The notes below the pieces were generated by a model that saw nothing but the letters and a program-made list of their open reading frames with translations, was not told the DNA's origin and searched no databases. A stretch of 64,000 bases of DNA. Source: Bacillota bacterium (GTDB lineage: Bacteria; Bacillota; Clostridia; Lachnospirales; Lachnospiraceae). This document shows positions 16,457 to 24,201 of this stretch, piece after piece (position 1 is the stretch's first letter; each line of letters opens with the position of its first letter). The stretch covers positions 310,001 through 374,000 of the forward strand of contig JAEZKU010000024.1 of the NCBI GenBank assembly GCA_023436065.1, written 5' to 3'. The position numbers and the translations under genes are program-made.

Positions 16457-18366
16457 AACGCAGCCAAACCTCCTATCAATAAAATAGCGCCTGCACACAG
16501 AAGTCCGATGGAGATCAGATTGCTCCACAGAGTCAGCTTCTTCACACCAAAATAGCTCTCCATATACCAGTTACGCAGCTCGACCTTGCGGGTAACTCCC
16601 ATTGAGCCATGAAAGTTCTGATTATCACCGGCATTCTCACCTGCCATGTAAATCGGAACTCTTCTGCGCTTATCACCCTTATAGATCGGGATGAAGCTGA
16701 TCGGCAAAATAATCAGCATGCTGAGCATATAAAGCATGATCTTCACATCACTGGTGCCAATGGGAACCAATGCATCTGTATGGAACAATGCGGTCAGGTA
16801 AGGAACCAATGCATATTTTGAGATCAACGGGAAGGAGAAGCAGGATACGACCACCAACACGGAATGAATAATGATGGGGACCTCCTCATCCTTACGGAAG
16901 GATTGCTTCTGCAGGTTCTTCACGTTAGCGTTGGATACCAGCTTACCCAGCCATTTTGACCAATAGAACAGAGTCGCTGCACTACCATAAGCCAAGATAA
17001 TGACGATCAAAATATTATTAGAATCGATGAAAGCTTTCATCGCCACCCACTTCGATATCAGCATACCAAAGGGTGCCAGGAACATTCCTGCGATTCCGAT
17101 CATCATATACAGGGATAATCTTTTTGATACTTTAGTCAGTATATCCATATCCTCGACATTTCGACTTCCGATCTGATGCTCTACCGAACCTACTGAGATA
17201 AAGAGCAGGGACTTAGATACAGAATGGAATATTACCAGCAGAATTGCAGCCCATAAGGATTCCTGGGTACCCACACTGGCACAGATTACGATCAGTCCGA
17301 GGTTGGCTATTGTTGAGTATGCAAGAATTTTTTTCGCATCACTTTGTGAAATCGCCATCAGGGAGCAGGCCAAAAAGGTTACCCCACCTACCAGCGTGAC
17401 AATTTTGCCTACAGAAGAATTACCAAGCAAAGGAGCCAGTCTGATAATCAGATATACTCCTGCTTTGACCATCGTTGCCGAATGCAGCAAAGCAGAGGAT
17501 GGAGTTGGAGCCACCATCGCTCCCAATAACCAGGAGGAGAAAGGAAGCTGTGCCGACTTAGTCAGAGCCGCGATGGAAAGCAAAAATACAGGAATCAGGA
17601 CATTTGCTTCCGGATGCATCTTGATCAGAGTCGATAATTCCAAGGTTTCAAAATTCATTCCGATATATACGATAGCCAATGCAAAGCAAAGACCACCTCC
17701 CAAATTATAGATCAGTGCACGGAAGGAATTCGTCTTCGCTTCCTTTGTCTTGGTATATCCGATCAAAAGGAAGGAACACAAGGTTGTAATCTCCCAGCAA
17801 AAAAACAGCCAGGTTAAATCATTGCTCAGAACCAGTCCGAACATTGCTGATAAGAAGATAAACAGTATGGAAAGAAAGAAATTCTTTCTTTCCGGATAAT
17901 CTTCATGATGAAAATGATACCATTTCATATAACCGATCGCATAAATGCAGATTAAGCTGCCGACGATTCCGATTACCAAAACCATGATGGCAGTCAGCTT
18001 ATCAAACACTATTCCGGTCTGAATCTCTATGGACTTCTTCCCTGTAAATTCAAACCACAGTATCAGGGACGTCTGAATAACAGAGAATAAAACCGCTATA
18101 AATTTCTTGTTTTTGATACCGACTGTAATAATAAATACAGCTATGATAATTTCGATCAAGGTGATTATGTAATCAATCATCTCTTTCTGACTGTACTGAA
18201 ATGATATACCTTGATTAAAGTAAAGAAATACAACCGCTAAGGTAAGTCCTGCGGTTATCACTGCACATATACGGACAATCATATCCCTGACTGTGTTATT
18301 CCTGACTACAGCCACCAGAATTGCCGATATGAGAGGAAATAGAATTAAAGCTGAAATTGCATTCAT
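16444..18366 (-). CDS. echA: Ech-type hydrogenase ion-translocating subunit, NuoL-like
   Basis: This 640-aa membrane protein belongs to the NuoL/MrpA antiporter-like family. Features are many hydrophobic helices, the LTWLFFCWEITTLCSFLLIG segment with its conserved Glu, the Lys-containing helix LTKSAQLPFSSWLLGAM and the proline-rich APTPSSALLHSATMVKAG. It is thought to move H+ or Na+ when ferredoxin reduces protons. It is the first gene of the ech-hyp operon, preceded by GGTGATG and a promoter about 125 bases upstream. Confidence 0.93.
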   Translation of the reverse strand: MNAISALILFPLISAILVAVVRNNTVRDMIVRICAVITAGLTLAVVFLYFNQGISFQYSQKEMIDYIITLIEIIIAVFIITVGIKNKKFIAVLFSVIQTSLILWFEFTGKKSIEIQTGIVFDKLTAIMVLVIGIVGSLICIYAIGYMKWYHFHHEDYPERKNFFLSILFIFLSAMFGLVLSNDLTWLFFCWEITTLCSFLLIGYTKTKEAKTNSFRALIYNLGGGLCFALAIVYIGMNFETLELSTLIKMHPEANVLIPVFLLSIAALTKSAQLPFSSWLLGAMVAPTPSSALLHSATMVKAGVYLIIRLAPLLGNSSVGKIVTLVGGVTFLACSLMAISQSDAKKILAYSTIANLGLIVICASVGTQESLWAAILLVIFHSVSKSLLFISVGSVEHQIGSRNVEDMDILTKVSKRLSLYMMIGIAGMFLAPFGMLISKWVAMKAFIDSNNILIVIILAYGSAATLFYWSKWLGKLVSNANVKNLQKQSFRKDEEVPIIIHSVLVVVSCFSFPLISKYALVPYLTALFHTDALVPIGTSDVKIMLYMLSMLIILPISFIPIYKGDKRRRVPIYMAGENAGDNQNFHGSMGVTRKVELRNWYMESYFGVKKLTLWSNLISIGLLCAGAILLIGGLAALWKF

Positions 18367-18488
18367 GTCACATCACCTTGCTTCTTTTGATTGGTTGATA
18401 AATAATTAAACAATAAAAAAAGTCAAACCCGCTTTATAAGCTATTCTTGTGCGAATACCCCTCTGCATCGTTGACAAAAACCTTAGTA

Positions 18489-18517
18489 ATTATAGCACCA
18501 CGCTTATATTTTGACAA
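18489..18517 (-). promoter_or_regulatory. Promoter of the ech-hyp operon
   Basis: On the minus strand TTGTCA (18512-18517), 17 bp and TATAAT (18489-18494) are found. This leaves a leader of about 120 bases before echA. Confidence 0.65.
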
Positions 18518-18520
18518 CTA

Positions 18521-18538
18521 TTGTTAATAAACTAACGA
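18521..18538. promoter_or_regulatory. Rex-box-like site upstream of the ech promoter
   Basis: TTGTTAA-TAAA-CTAACGA matches the clostridial Rex box, as I recall it (TTGTTAANNNNTTAACAA), at 12 of 14 defined positions. It lies immediately upstream of the ech -35. Rex senses the NADH/NAD+ ratio and controls hydrogenase and fermentation genes in clostridia, so control here is plausible but unproven. Confidence 0.4.
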
Positions 18539-18596
18539 ATATACATAATTTACTATAAATCCCGTCCGAAGATTTCACTGTTCCAAAAGATTTCAC

Positions 18597-18625
18597 TTGA
18601 AAATAAGCATAATTGGTTATATAAT
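18597..18625 (+). promoter_or_regulatory. Promoter of the T-box/serS transcript
   Basis: TTGAAA (18597-18602), a 17-bp spacer and TATAAT (18620-18625) stand just before the T-box leader. The stretch 18367-18596 otherwise holds only the divergent ech promoter. Confidence 0.75.
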
Positions 18626-18631
18626 AAGAAA

Positions 18632-18912
18632 AACTAAATGAACCTTTACAGCTATGATAAAAGCTACGATTGATGACTTTTCTCAGAGAGCCGATGGTTG
18701 GTGAGAATCGGTGAAAAGCACAGTCCTTCCACTTTTGGAGCTGTCGGCGAAGAGTCGAAGGCCGGTACCCTTTATCATACTAATCAAGAGAGAGGTCAGA
18801 TGATGATATCATCATGGAAAATATCATGATAATAGTATCGTCTGGCAATTTGGGTGGCAACGCGGATTCCTTTCGTCCCATTTTATTATGTGGGAGCTGG
18901 GATTTTTTTTAT
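18632..18912 (+). promoter_or_regulatory. T-box riboswitch leader of serS
   Basis: The leader shows the stem I hallmark AGAGAGCCGATGGTTGGTG (around 18687) and the T-box sequence GGGTGGCAACGCGG (18852-18865). The T-box sequence pairs with the uncharged tRNA acceptor end in the antiterminator. A terminator hairpin with a T-run follows. Uncharged tRNA-Ser should prevent termination and allow serS expression. The specifier loop region (18748-18760) contains the overlapping Ser codons AGT and TCG, and I cannot decide between them without folding. Confidence 0.9.
18876..18909 (+). terminator. T-box regulatory terminator
   Basis: TCCCA (18876-18880) pairs with TGGGA (18891-18895) and an eight-T run follows (18902-18909). 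This is the competing structure to the T-box antiterminator. Confidence 0.7.
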
Positions 18913-18992
18913 GTCCATTTTCTCACATATAATCTGTAAAAAGAGCTATCAAATGATATGAAAGCCGTTTTATCGGCGGAATGGAGGCAGTT

Positions 18993-20270
18993 ATGTTAGA
19001 TTTAAAATTTGTCAGAGAAAATCCCGAGGTTGTAAAACAGAACATCCGAAATAAATTCCAGGATAATAAGCTCCCCTTGGTGGATGAAGTGATCGCCCTG
19101 GATGTGGAAAACAGAAATACCAAGCAGGAAGCAGATAATCTGAGATTCGAGAGAAATAAAATCTCCAAACAGATCGGTGCTTTTATGGCACAAGGCAAAA
19201 AAGCCGAGGCCGAAGAGATGAAGAAGCAGGTAACCGCTGATTCAGAACGTCTTGCCGAACTGGAAGCAAAGGAAGCTGAGCTTGAGGAAAAAATCAAGAA
19301 AATCATGATGACTATTCCTAACATCATCGACCCCAGTGTTCCCATCGGTAAGGATGACAGTGAGAATGTCGAAGTACAGCGTTATGGTGAACCGGTGGTT
19401 CCGGACTTTGAGATCCCTTATCATACCGAGATCATGGAACGTCTGAGCGGTATCGATCTTGACAGCGCAAGAAAGGTTGCAGGTAACGGCTTCTATTACC
19501 TGATGGGTAATATTGCCAGGTTGCATTCCGCAGTCATCTCCTACGCAAGAGATTTCATGATCGACCGTGGTTTTACCTACTGTATCCCTCCTTTTATGAT
19601 CCGCAGCGAGGTTGTGACCGGTGTTATGAGCTTTGCAGAGATGGATGCCATGATGTATAAGATCGAAGGTGAGGATCTCTATCTGATCGGAACCAGTGAG
19701 CACTCCATGATTGGTAAATATATCGATACCATCCTTCAGGAGGAGGATCTTCCCCATGCTTTGACCAGCTATTCTCCCTGCTTCAGAAAAGAAAAGGGTG
19801 CGCATGGTCTGGAAGAAAGAGGTGTATATCGTATCCATCAATTCGAGAAGCAGGAAATGATCGTAGTCTGCAAGCCCGAAGACAGCATGATGTGGTATGA
19901 TAAGCTGTGGCAGAACACCGTAGATTTGTTCCGTACCCTGGATATCCCGGTCAGAACCCTGGAATGCTGCTCCGGTGACCTGGCTGATCTTAAGGTAAAA
20001 TCCGTTGACGTGGAGGCATGGTCTCCGAGACAGAAGAAATACTTCGAGGTGGGTAGCTGCTCCAATCTCGGTGATGCTCAGGCACGCCGCTTAAAGATCC
20101 GTGTGAACGGAGAGAATGGCAAATACTTTGCCCATACTTTGAATAACACCGTGGTTGCTCCTCCCCGTATGCTCATTGCATTTTTAGAGAATAATATGAA
20201 TGCAGACGGTTCCGTTAATATTCCTGTCGCATTACAGCCATATATGGGCGGTTTAAAACTCATTAAGTAA
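18993..20270 (+). CDS. serS: Seryl-tRNA synthetase
   Basis: This 425-aa class II synthetase charges tRNA-Ser. The N-terminal coiled-coil tRNA-binding arm spans about residues 25-105 (Lys/Glu-rich helices). The catalytic domain contains motif 2 (SPCFRKEKGAHGLEERGV, HQFEKQE) and motif 3 (HTLNNTVVAPPRMLIAFLEN). These motifs differ from the common bacterial form (FR-E-AGSAGRDTRG, and HTLNGSGLAVGRT), so it is a divergent SerRS type. The ATG at 18993 follows GGAGG. An ATG 12 bases earlier has no site. The T-box leader fits the function. Confidence 0.93.
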   Translation: MLDLKFVRENPEVVKQNIRNKFQDNKLPLVDEVIALDVENRNTKQEADNLRFERNKISKQIGAFMAQGKKAEAEEMKKQVTADSERLAELEAKEAELEEKIKKIMMTIPNIIDPSVPIGKDDSENVEVQRYGEPVVPDFEIPYHTEIMERLSGIDLDSARKVAGNGFYYLMGNIARLHSAVISYARDFMIDRGFTYCIPPFMIRSEVVTGVMSFAEMDAMMYKIEGEDLYLIGTSEHSMIGKYIDTILQEEDLPHALTSYSPCFRKEKGAHGLEERGVYRIHQFEKQEMIVVCKPEDSMMWYDKLWQNTVDLFRTLDIPVRTLECCSGDLADLKVKSVDVEAWSPRQKKYFEVGSCSNLGDAQARRLKIRVNGENGKYFAHTLNNTVVAPPRMLIAFLENNMNADGSVNIPVALQPYMGGLKLIK

Positions 20271-20277
20271 TATGCAT

Positions 20278-20391
20278 AAAGTGTCAAAAGCACCTGTGGT
20301 GCTTTACGGATACGTGTCCTTGCTATGCAAGCTCGCTTGTAATAGCATGGATATGTATCCGTAAAAAGTGCGAAGCACCTTTTGACACTTT
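20278..20391. repeat. 114-bp palindromic element
   Basis: The ends AAAGTGTCAAAAG and CTTTTGACACTTT form a perfect 13-bp inverted repeat. Each arm holds its own small hairpin (GCACC-TGT-GGTGC and GTGC-GAA-GCAC). An inner 24-bp stem pairs TTTACGGATAC...TGCTAT with its complement at 21 positions, and CAAGC-TC-GCTTG caps the structure. It begins eight bases after the serS stop and has no T-run. This is the layout of a non-coding interspersed palindromic repeat. Confidence 0.7.
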
Positions 20392-20402
20392 AATTATAAA
20401 TT

Positions 20403-20446
20403 AAACACCCGAACACTCCTTTCACACGAGGAATGTTCGGGTGTTT
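20403..20446. terminator. Bidirectional terminator between serS and the permease gene
   Basis: AAACACCCGAACA and TGTTCGGGTGTTT form a perfect 13-bp stem, with TCCT/AGGA pairing inside. It separates two convergent genes. Confidence 0.88.
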
Positions 20447-20462
20447 ATGTTTCATGGATGTA

Positions 20463-21635
20463 TCATTCACTTCTTAAAGCATCTATCGGGTTTAGGCTTG
20501 CTGCTCTCTTAGCAGGCATATATCCGAAGGCAATACCGATCGCAGCAGATACCCCAAAGGCCAGCGATATAGCGCCTGTGGTCGGAGAAGCCGAAATACC
20601 AAAGGCATTGCCCAGCGTCCTACATCCGACTGTACCTATGACAATTCCAATCAATCCTCCCAAACAGCTGATCATGACTGCCTCTAACACAAACTGTCCC
20701 ATAATATCCTTCTTCTTTGCACCGAGGGATTTACGAATACCGATCTCCTTTGTTCTCTCTACAACAGATACAAGCATGATATTCATAATTCCAATTCCTG
20801 CCACCAGAAGTGATATTCCTGCGATACCGCCAAGTACGGAGGATAATAACGTCGTCATCTGATTAATCGTATCAAGAAGCACCGTCATACTGGTGACATT
20901 ATACAGCTCCTCATTCATCATTTTCTGATAGAGATACTCATCAAGCACTGTCTCCGCTGCTGATATATTATCCGTATCTGCGGTTGCAAAGGTGAAGCTT
21001 GATATATTGGCTGAGCCTGCCAGTCTTGCCGCATTGGAATACGGAATATAGACAATATCATCCGTGGAATTTTCTTCGGAATCCGATTTTTCCTTCTGGA
21101 TTCCGACTATTGTATATACCTGTCCGTTAATTCTTAAGGTATCCCCAAGCCTTGCTTTACCGTCAAAAAGCTCATCCGCCACATAGGTTCCGATCACACA
21201 GGCACTGTATCTGTTCTTAATATCCGCATAGGTTATGAAGCGTCCCTGGGACAGCTCCAGATTATTGATATCAAGATAATCCTCACCGACACCGACAACG
21301 GAGGTAGAGAGTGAATCACTGCCGTTTTTAACTGTATATCTTCCGGTCACCTTTGGTGTTACCCCTGTAAAGATACTACTGTTTTCTTCAGCCAGTTCAT
21401 ACATCTCATCGACGCTCACTTTTCTGGTGTCAGTATTACTGACGGATACTGTTATCAGGTTGGTTCCCATATCAGCAAAGGTATCGATCAGATAATTCGT
21501 TACGCCGGTCACCAGACCCAGCAGGGTGATCACGGCTGCGACACCGATGATCATTCCAAGCATGGTAAGGAATGAGCGCATTTTGCTGCTTAAGATACTT
21601 TTTATAGCTAATTTAAATGCTTGACCAAATCTCAT
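20463..21635 (-). CDS. MacB-type ABC transporter permease (FtsX family)
   Basis: This 390-aa permease has an N-terminal transmembrane helix (MRSFLTMLGMIIGVAAVITL), a large extracytoplasmic domain (about residues 50-265) and three C-terminal helices with the FtsX signature (SVVERTKEIGIRKSLGAKKKDI). It is the permease half of a MacAB-like tripartite exporter. In Firmicutes ATPase and permease are separate proteins, as here. Its ATG overlaps the ATPase stop (ATGA). The substrate could be a peptide, lipid or antimicrobial and is unknown. Confidence 0.9.
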   Translation of the reverse strand: MRFGQAFKLAIKSILSSKMRSFLTMLGMIIGVAAVITLLGLVTGVTNYLIDTFADMGTNLITVSVSNTDTRKVSVDEMYELAEENSSIFTGVTPKVTGRYTVKNGSDSLSTSVVGVGEDYLDINNLELSQGRFITYADIKNRYSACVIGTYVADELFDGKARLGDTLRINGQVYTIVGIQKEKSDSEENSTDDIVYIPYSNAARLAGSANISSFTFATADTDNISAAETVLDEYLYQKMMNEELYNVTSMTVLLDTINQMTTLLSSVLGGIAGISLLVAGIGIMNIMLVSVVERTKEIGIRKSLGAKKKDIMGQFVLEAVMISCLGGLIGIVIGTVGCRTLGNAFGISASPTTGAISLAFGVSAAIGIAFGYMPAKRAASLNPIDALRSE

Positions 21636-22369
21636 ACTCCTACACGCTCACTTTTCTCGGCTAAGTTTTCATCAGAAATGATTTTACCATCTCTTAAGGT
21701 TACAACCCGGTTTGCTTCCTGTGCGATTGTACTATCATGCGTAATCAATACGATTGTATTTCCTTCCTCATTCAGTTTCTTTAAAAAATCCAGAAGCTCA
21801 CGGCTGGTTTTAGAGTCCAGGGCTCCGGTAGGTTCATCAGCAAGGATTAGTGAAGGATTACCGGCGAGTGCTCTGGCAACGGCCCCTCTTTGCTGCTGAC
21901 CTCCTGATAATTGGTTCGGGAAGTTCCGCCACTTATCCTCTATCCCTACCCTCTTCAAAGCCTCCATGGCAAGGTGTCTTCGTTCCTTCTTTCCTACCCC
22001 TGCATAAAGCAGGGGCAATTCAACATTCTCCAACAGATTGTGCTTGTTCAAAAGATTGTACTGCTGAAAGATGAAACCGATGGTCTTATTCCGTATTTCC
22101 GCCAACTGATCATCCTTTAATTTACTAACGTCCTGTCCCTTCAGGATGTATTGCCCGGAGGTCGGTACATCAAGGGCACCGATAATATTCATGATAGTGG
22201 ATTTACCGCTGCCGGACTTACCGACGATTGCTACAAACTCACCTTCCATGATGGTAAGATCAATACCATCATTGGCGCGTACCTCAATGTCACCCATCTG
22301 ATAAATCTTATAAATATCAATCAGCTGAATCAGAGGAGTTTCTATCCTGTCCTTCTGTTCCATCAACAT
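21632..22369 (-). CDS. MacB/LolD-type ABC transporter ATP-binding protein
   Basis: This 245-aa ATPase has a Walker A motif GKSGSGKST, a Q-loop (FIFQQYNLL), the signature LSGGQQQRGAVARAL and Walker B (LILADEPTGALD). It has the length and motif spacing of the LolD/MacB class that powers mechanotransmission without moving substrate through the membrane. GGAGG precedes the ATG. It is co-transcribed between the adaptor and the permease. Confidence 0.93.
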   Translation of the reverse strand: MLMEQKDRIETPLIQLIDIYKIYQMGDIEVRANDGIDLTIMEGEFVAIVGKSGSGKSTIMNIIGALDVPTSGQYILKGQDVSKLKDDQLAEIRNKTIGFIFQQYNLLNKHNLLENVELPLLYAGVGKKERRHLAMEALKRVGIEDKWRNFPNQLSGGQQQRGAVARALAGNPSLILADEPTGALDSKTSRELLDFLKKLNEEGNTIVLITHDSTIAQEANRVVTLRDGKIISDENLAEKSERVGV

Positions 22370-22381
22370 TATGCACCTCCA

Positions 22382-24181
22382 TTATCTTGTGCCACCCTGC
22401 ATTCTTCGACCGCTACTCTGCGTTCTCTGACCGCCGCCAGGCATATTTCCGGGTCTTTGACCTCCCTGCATCGGACCACCCTGCATTTCAAATGCCATGC
22501 CGGGCATCATCATGTTCACAGCCTCTGAGATTCGTTTTACATATACCTCTTCGTTTCCGGTAAGACCGCTCTTAATCTCGATATAATCCCCGTCTGTCAG
22601 ACCGGTTTCTACTTCCACAACCTTAAAGCCGGCCGGTATATCACCAATTGCTTCCTTCACCGAAGCATCCTTCACATATACCTTGTCACCACGCATCAGT
22701 GCATCCGCGGGGATCGCCATCACACCTTCAGCTTTCGCGATGATGATCTCGCCGGTCACATTCATTCCGGGGAGCAGATTTTTGACCTCATCAATTCGGA
22801 CTGTAACAGGGTATTGCGTCACACCCTGGGTGGAGGTGCTCAACAAGCTTACATTCGTTACAACACCCTTAATTTTTTCACCTTCAAAGGCATCCGCAGT
22901 GACATTAACCTCCTGCCCGACCTTTACGCTCATCACATCCAGCTCATCCACCGCCATCTCAAAGGTAACAGCAGATAAATCATAGATGGTGCAAAGCTGT
23001 GAGGTGTTCTTGATCGTATCTCCAACCAGAGCATCCTTTTTGACTACTTTGCCTGTAATCGGGGCTGTAATACTGTAATCCGTTCTGGTATCAATCACAT
23101 CCTGGAGCTTACTTTCAGCGTCCTCAATAGCTTCCTCTGCATTCTCTACATTGTCCTTTGCTGCATCAACCGCATCCTGCGCACTGTCAAACTTGCTTTT
23201 ATAGCTCTCCATGAGATCCTCCACTGAACCGGCTGTCAGAGTAAAGAGAATATCTCCTTCCTTCACCTTACTACCTGCCGATACCTTCAGACTGCTGATC
23301 TCTCCGGCTACTTCGGAGGTCATTACCTTCTGTGTCTGAACACTGAAGTTACCCTCAGCACTGCTGTAAATGCTTCCGATGGAGGCAGACGCTGTCGTAG
23401 AGGTTGTGATACCTCCGGGATTATTCACCTTGATTGTCACCTGATTCACCAGTCGGTTACCGGAGAGTACCTCATCAATGTTGCTAACATTGGTTACCTT
23501 ACCTGTGATGGACTCGTTGGTGGAATCAATGGTTACCTTGGCTGTCTTGCCAACATAGGACTGATCCACCTCTGAAGCGGCGAAAGGAATGTTCAAAAGC
23601 ATCGTTGTGTTATCGTAGATTTCCGCTATCTGGGCACCCTTTTGTATCGTCTGTCCCTCATCGACATAGAGGGTTTTGATCATACCGCTTTCCGTTGCCC
23701 TGATATTCCCACTGCCATACTTCTCTTTTGCTTCATTGTAATCCGCCTGAGCCTCAGACAGCTTCTCCTGTGCATCCTGGTAGCTGTCTTCCGCTTTGGA
23801 AAGGTTCTTCTTCGCCCGGTCAAGTGTGGTCTTGGCTGTATCCATCTGATTATCCAGATTATCTGTATCGATCTGATACAGCACCTGTCCTTCTTCCACA
23901 ATATCGCCCTCTTCAAAATCCGCAGCTATTACTTCACCCTCAACAAGGGTAGTAAGCTCATAGGTATGCAGCGGTGAAATCGTTCCTGAGGAGGATAAGA
24001 CATTCTGGATATCCCTGGTCTCAACTTTTGCTGTCGTAACTTTGTCTTCAGTACTTGTTTTCTTGAATTTGCTGAATACAAACTGATTGAGCGCAAATCC
24101 CACCAAAGCTATGATGACAGCTATAATGATAAGTATTTTTATAATTTTTTTCCAGTTGATTTTTTTTAGAAATCGTTTCAT
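22382..24181 (-). CDS. HlyD/MacA-like membrane fusion protein with duplicated lipoyl/coiled-coil units
   Basis: This 599-aa adaptor has an N-terminal membrane anchor (IIKILIIIAVIIALVGFAL). A first lipoyl-like unit (about 60-190, VEGEVIAADFEEGDIVEEGQ and a Lys/Glu/Ala coiled coil) is followed by a beta-barrel segment. A second lipoyl and coiled-coil unit follows (about 285-400, AGSKVKEGDILF and SAQDAVDAAKDNVENAEEAI), then further beta domains and a Met/Gly/Gln-rich tail of about 45 residues. Ordinary MacA-like adaptors are about 370-400 aa with one hairpin, so this is an enlarged form. It starts 20 bases after the SLH gene and heads adaptor-ATPase-permease. Confidence 0.85.
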   Translation of the reverse strand: MKRFLKKINWKKIIKILIIIAVIIALVGFALNQFVFSKFKKTSTEDKVTTAKVETRDIQNVLSSSGTISPLHTYELTTLVEGEVIAADFEEGDIVEEGQVLYQIDTDNLDNQMDTAKTTLDRAKKNLSKAEDSYQDAQEKLSEAQADYNEAKEKYGSGNIRATESGMIKTLYVDEGQTIQKGAQIAEIYDNTTMLLNIPFAASEVDQSYVGKTAKVTIDSTNESITGKVTNVSNIDEVLSGNRLVNQVTIKVNNPGGITTSTTASASIGSIYSSAEGNFSVQTQKVMTSEVAGEISSLKVSAGSKVKEGDILFTLTAGSVEDLMESYKSKFDSAQDAVDAAKDNVENAEEAIEDAESKLQDVIDTRTDYSITAPITGKVVKKDALVGDTIKNTSQLCTIYDLSAVTFEMAVDELDVMSVKVGQEVNVTADAFEGEKIKGVVTNVSLLSTSTQGVTQYPVTVRIDEVKNLLPGMNVTGEIIIAKAEGVMAIPADALMRGDKVYVKDASVKEAIGDIPAGFKVVEVETGLTDGDYIEIKSGLTGNEEVYVKRISEAVNMMMPGMAFEMQGGPMQGGQRPGNMPGGGQRTQSSGRRMQGGTR

Positions 24182-24201
24182 GGATTTTTACCTCACTTAT
24201 T

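Noticed and set aside
13199..18366. Cluster read as respiratory complex I or formate hydrogenlyase
   Set aside because: The large subunit keeps both CxxC pairs of a NiFe site, hyp genes follow, and there is no NuoEFG or formate dehydrogenase. Ech fits best.
19242..19841. 199-codon open frame on the minus strand inside serS
   Set aside because: It is antisense to a well-conserved synthetase, has no ribosome-binding site and no recognisable protein pattern.
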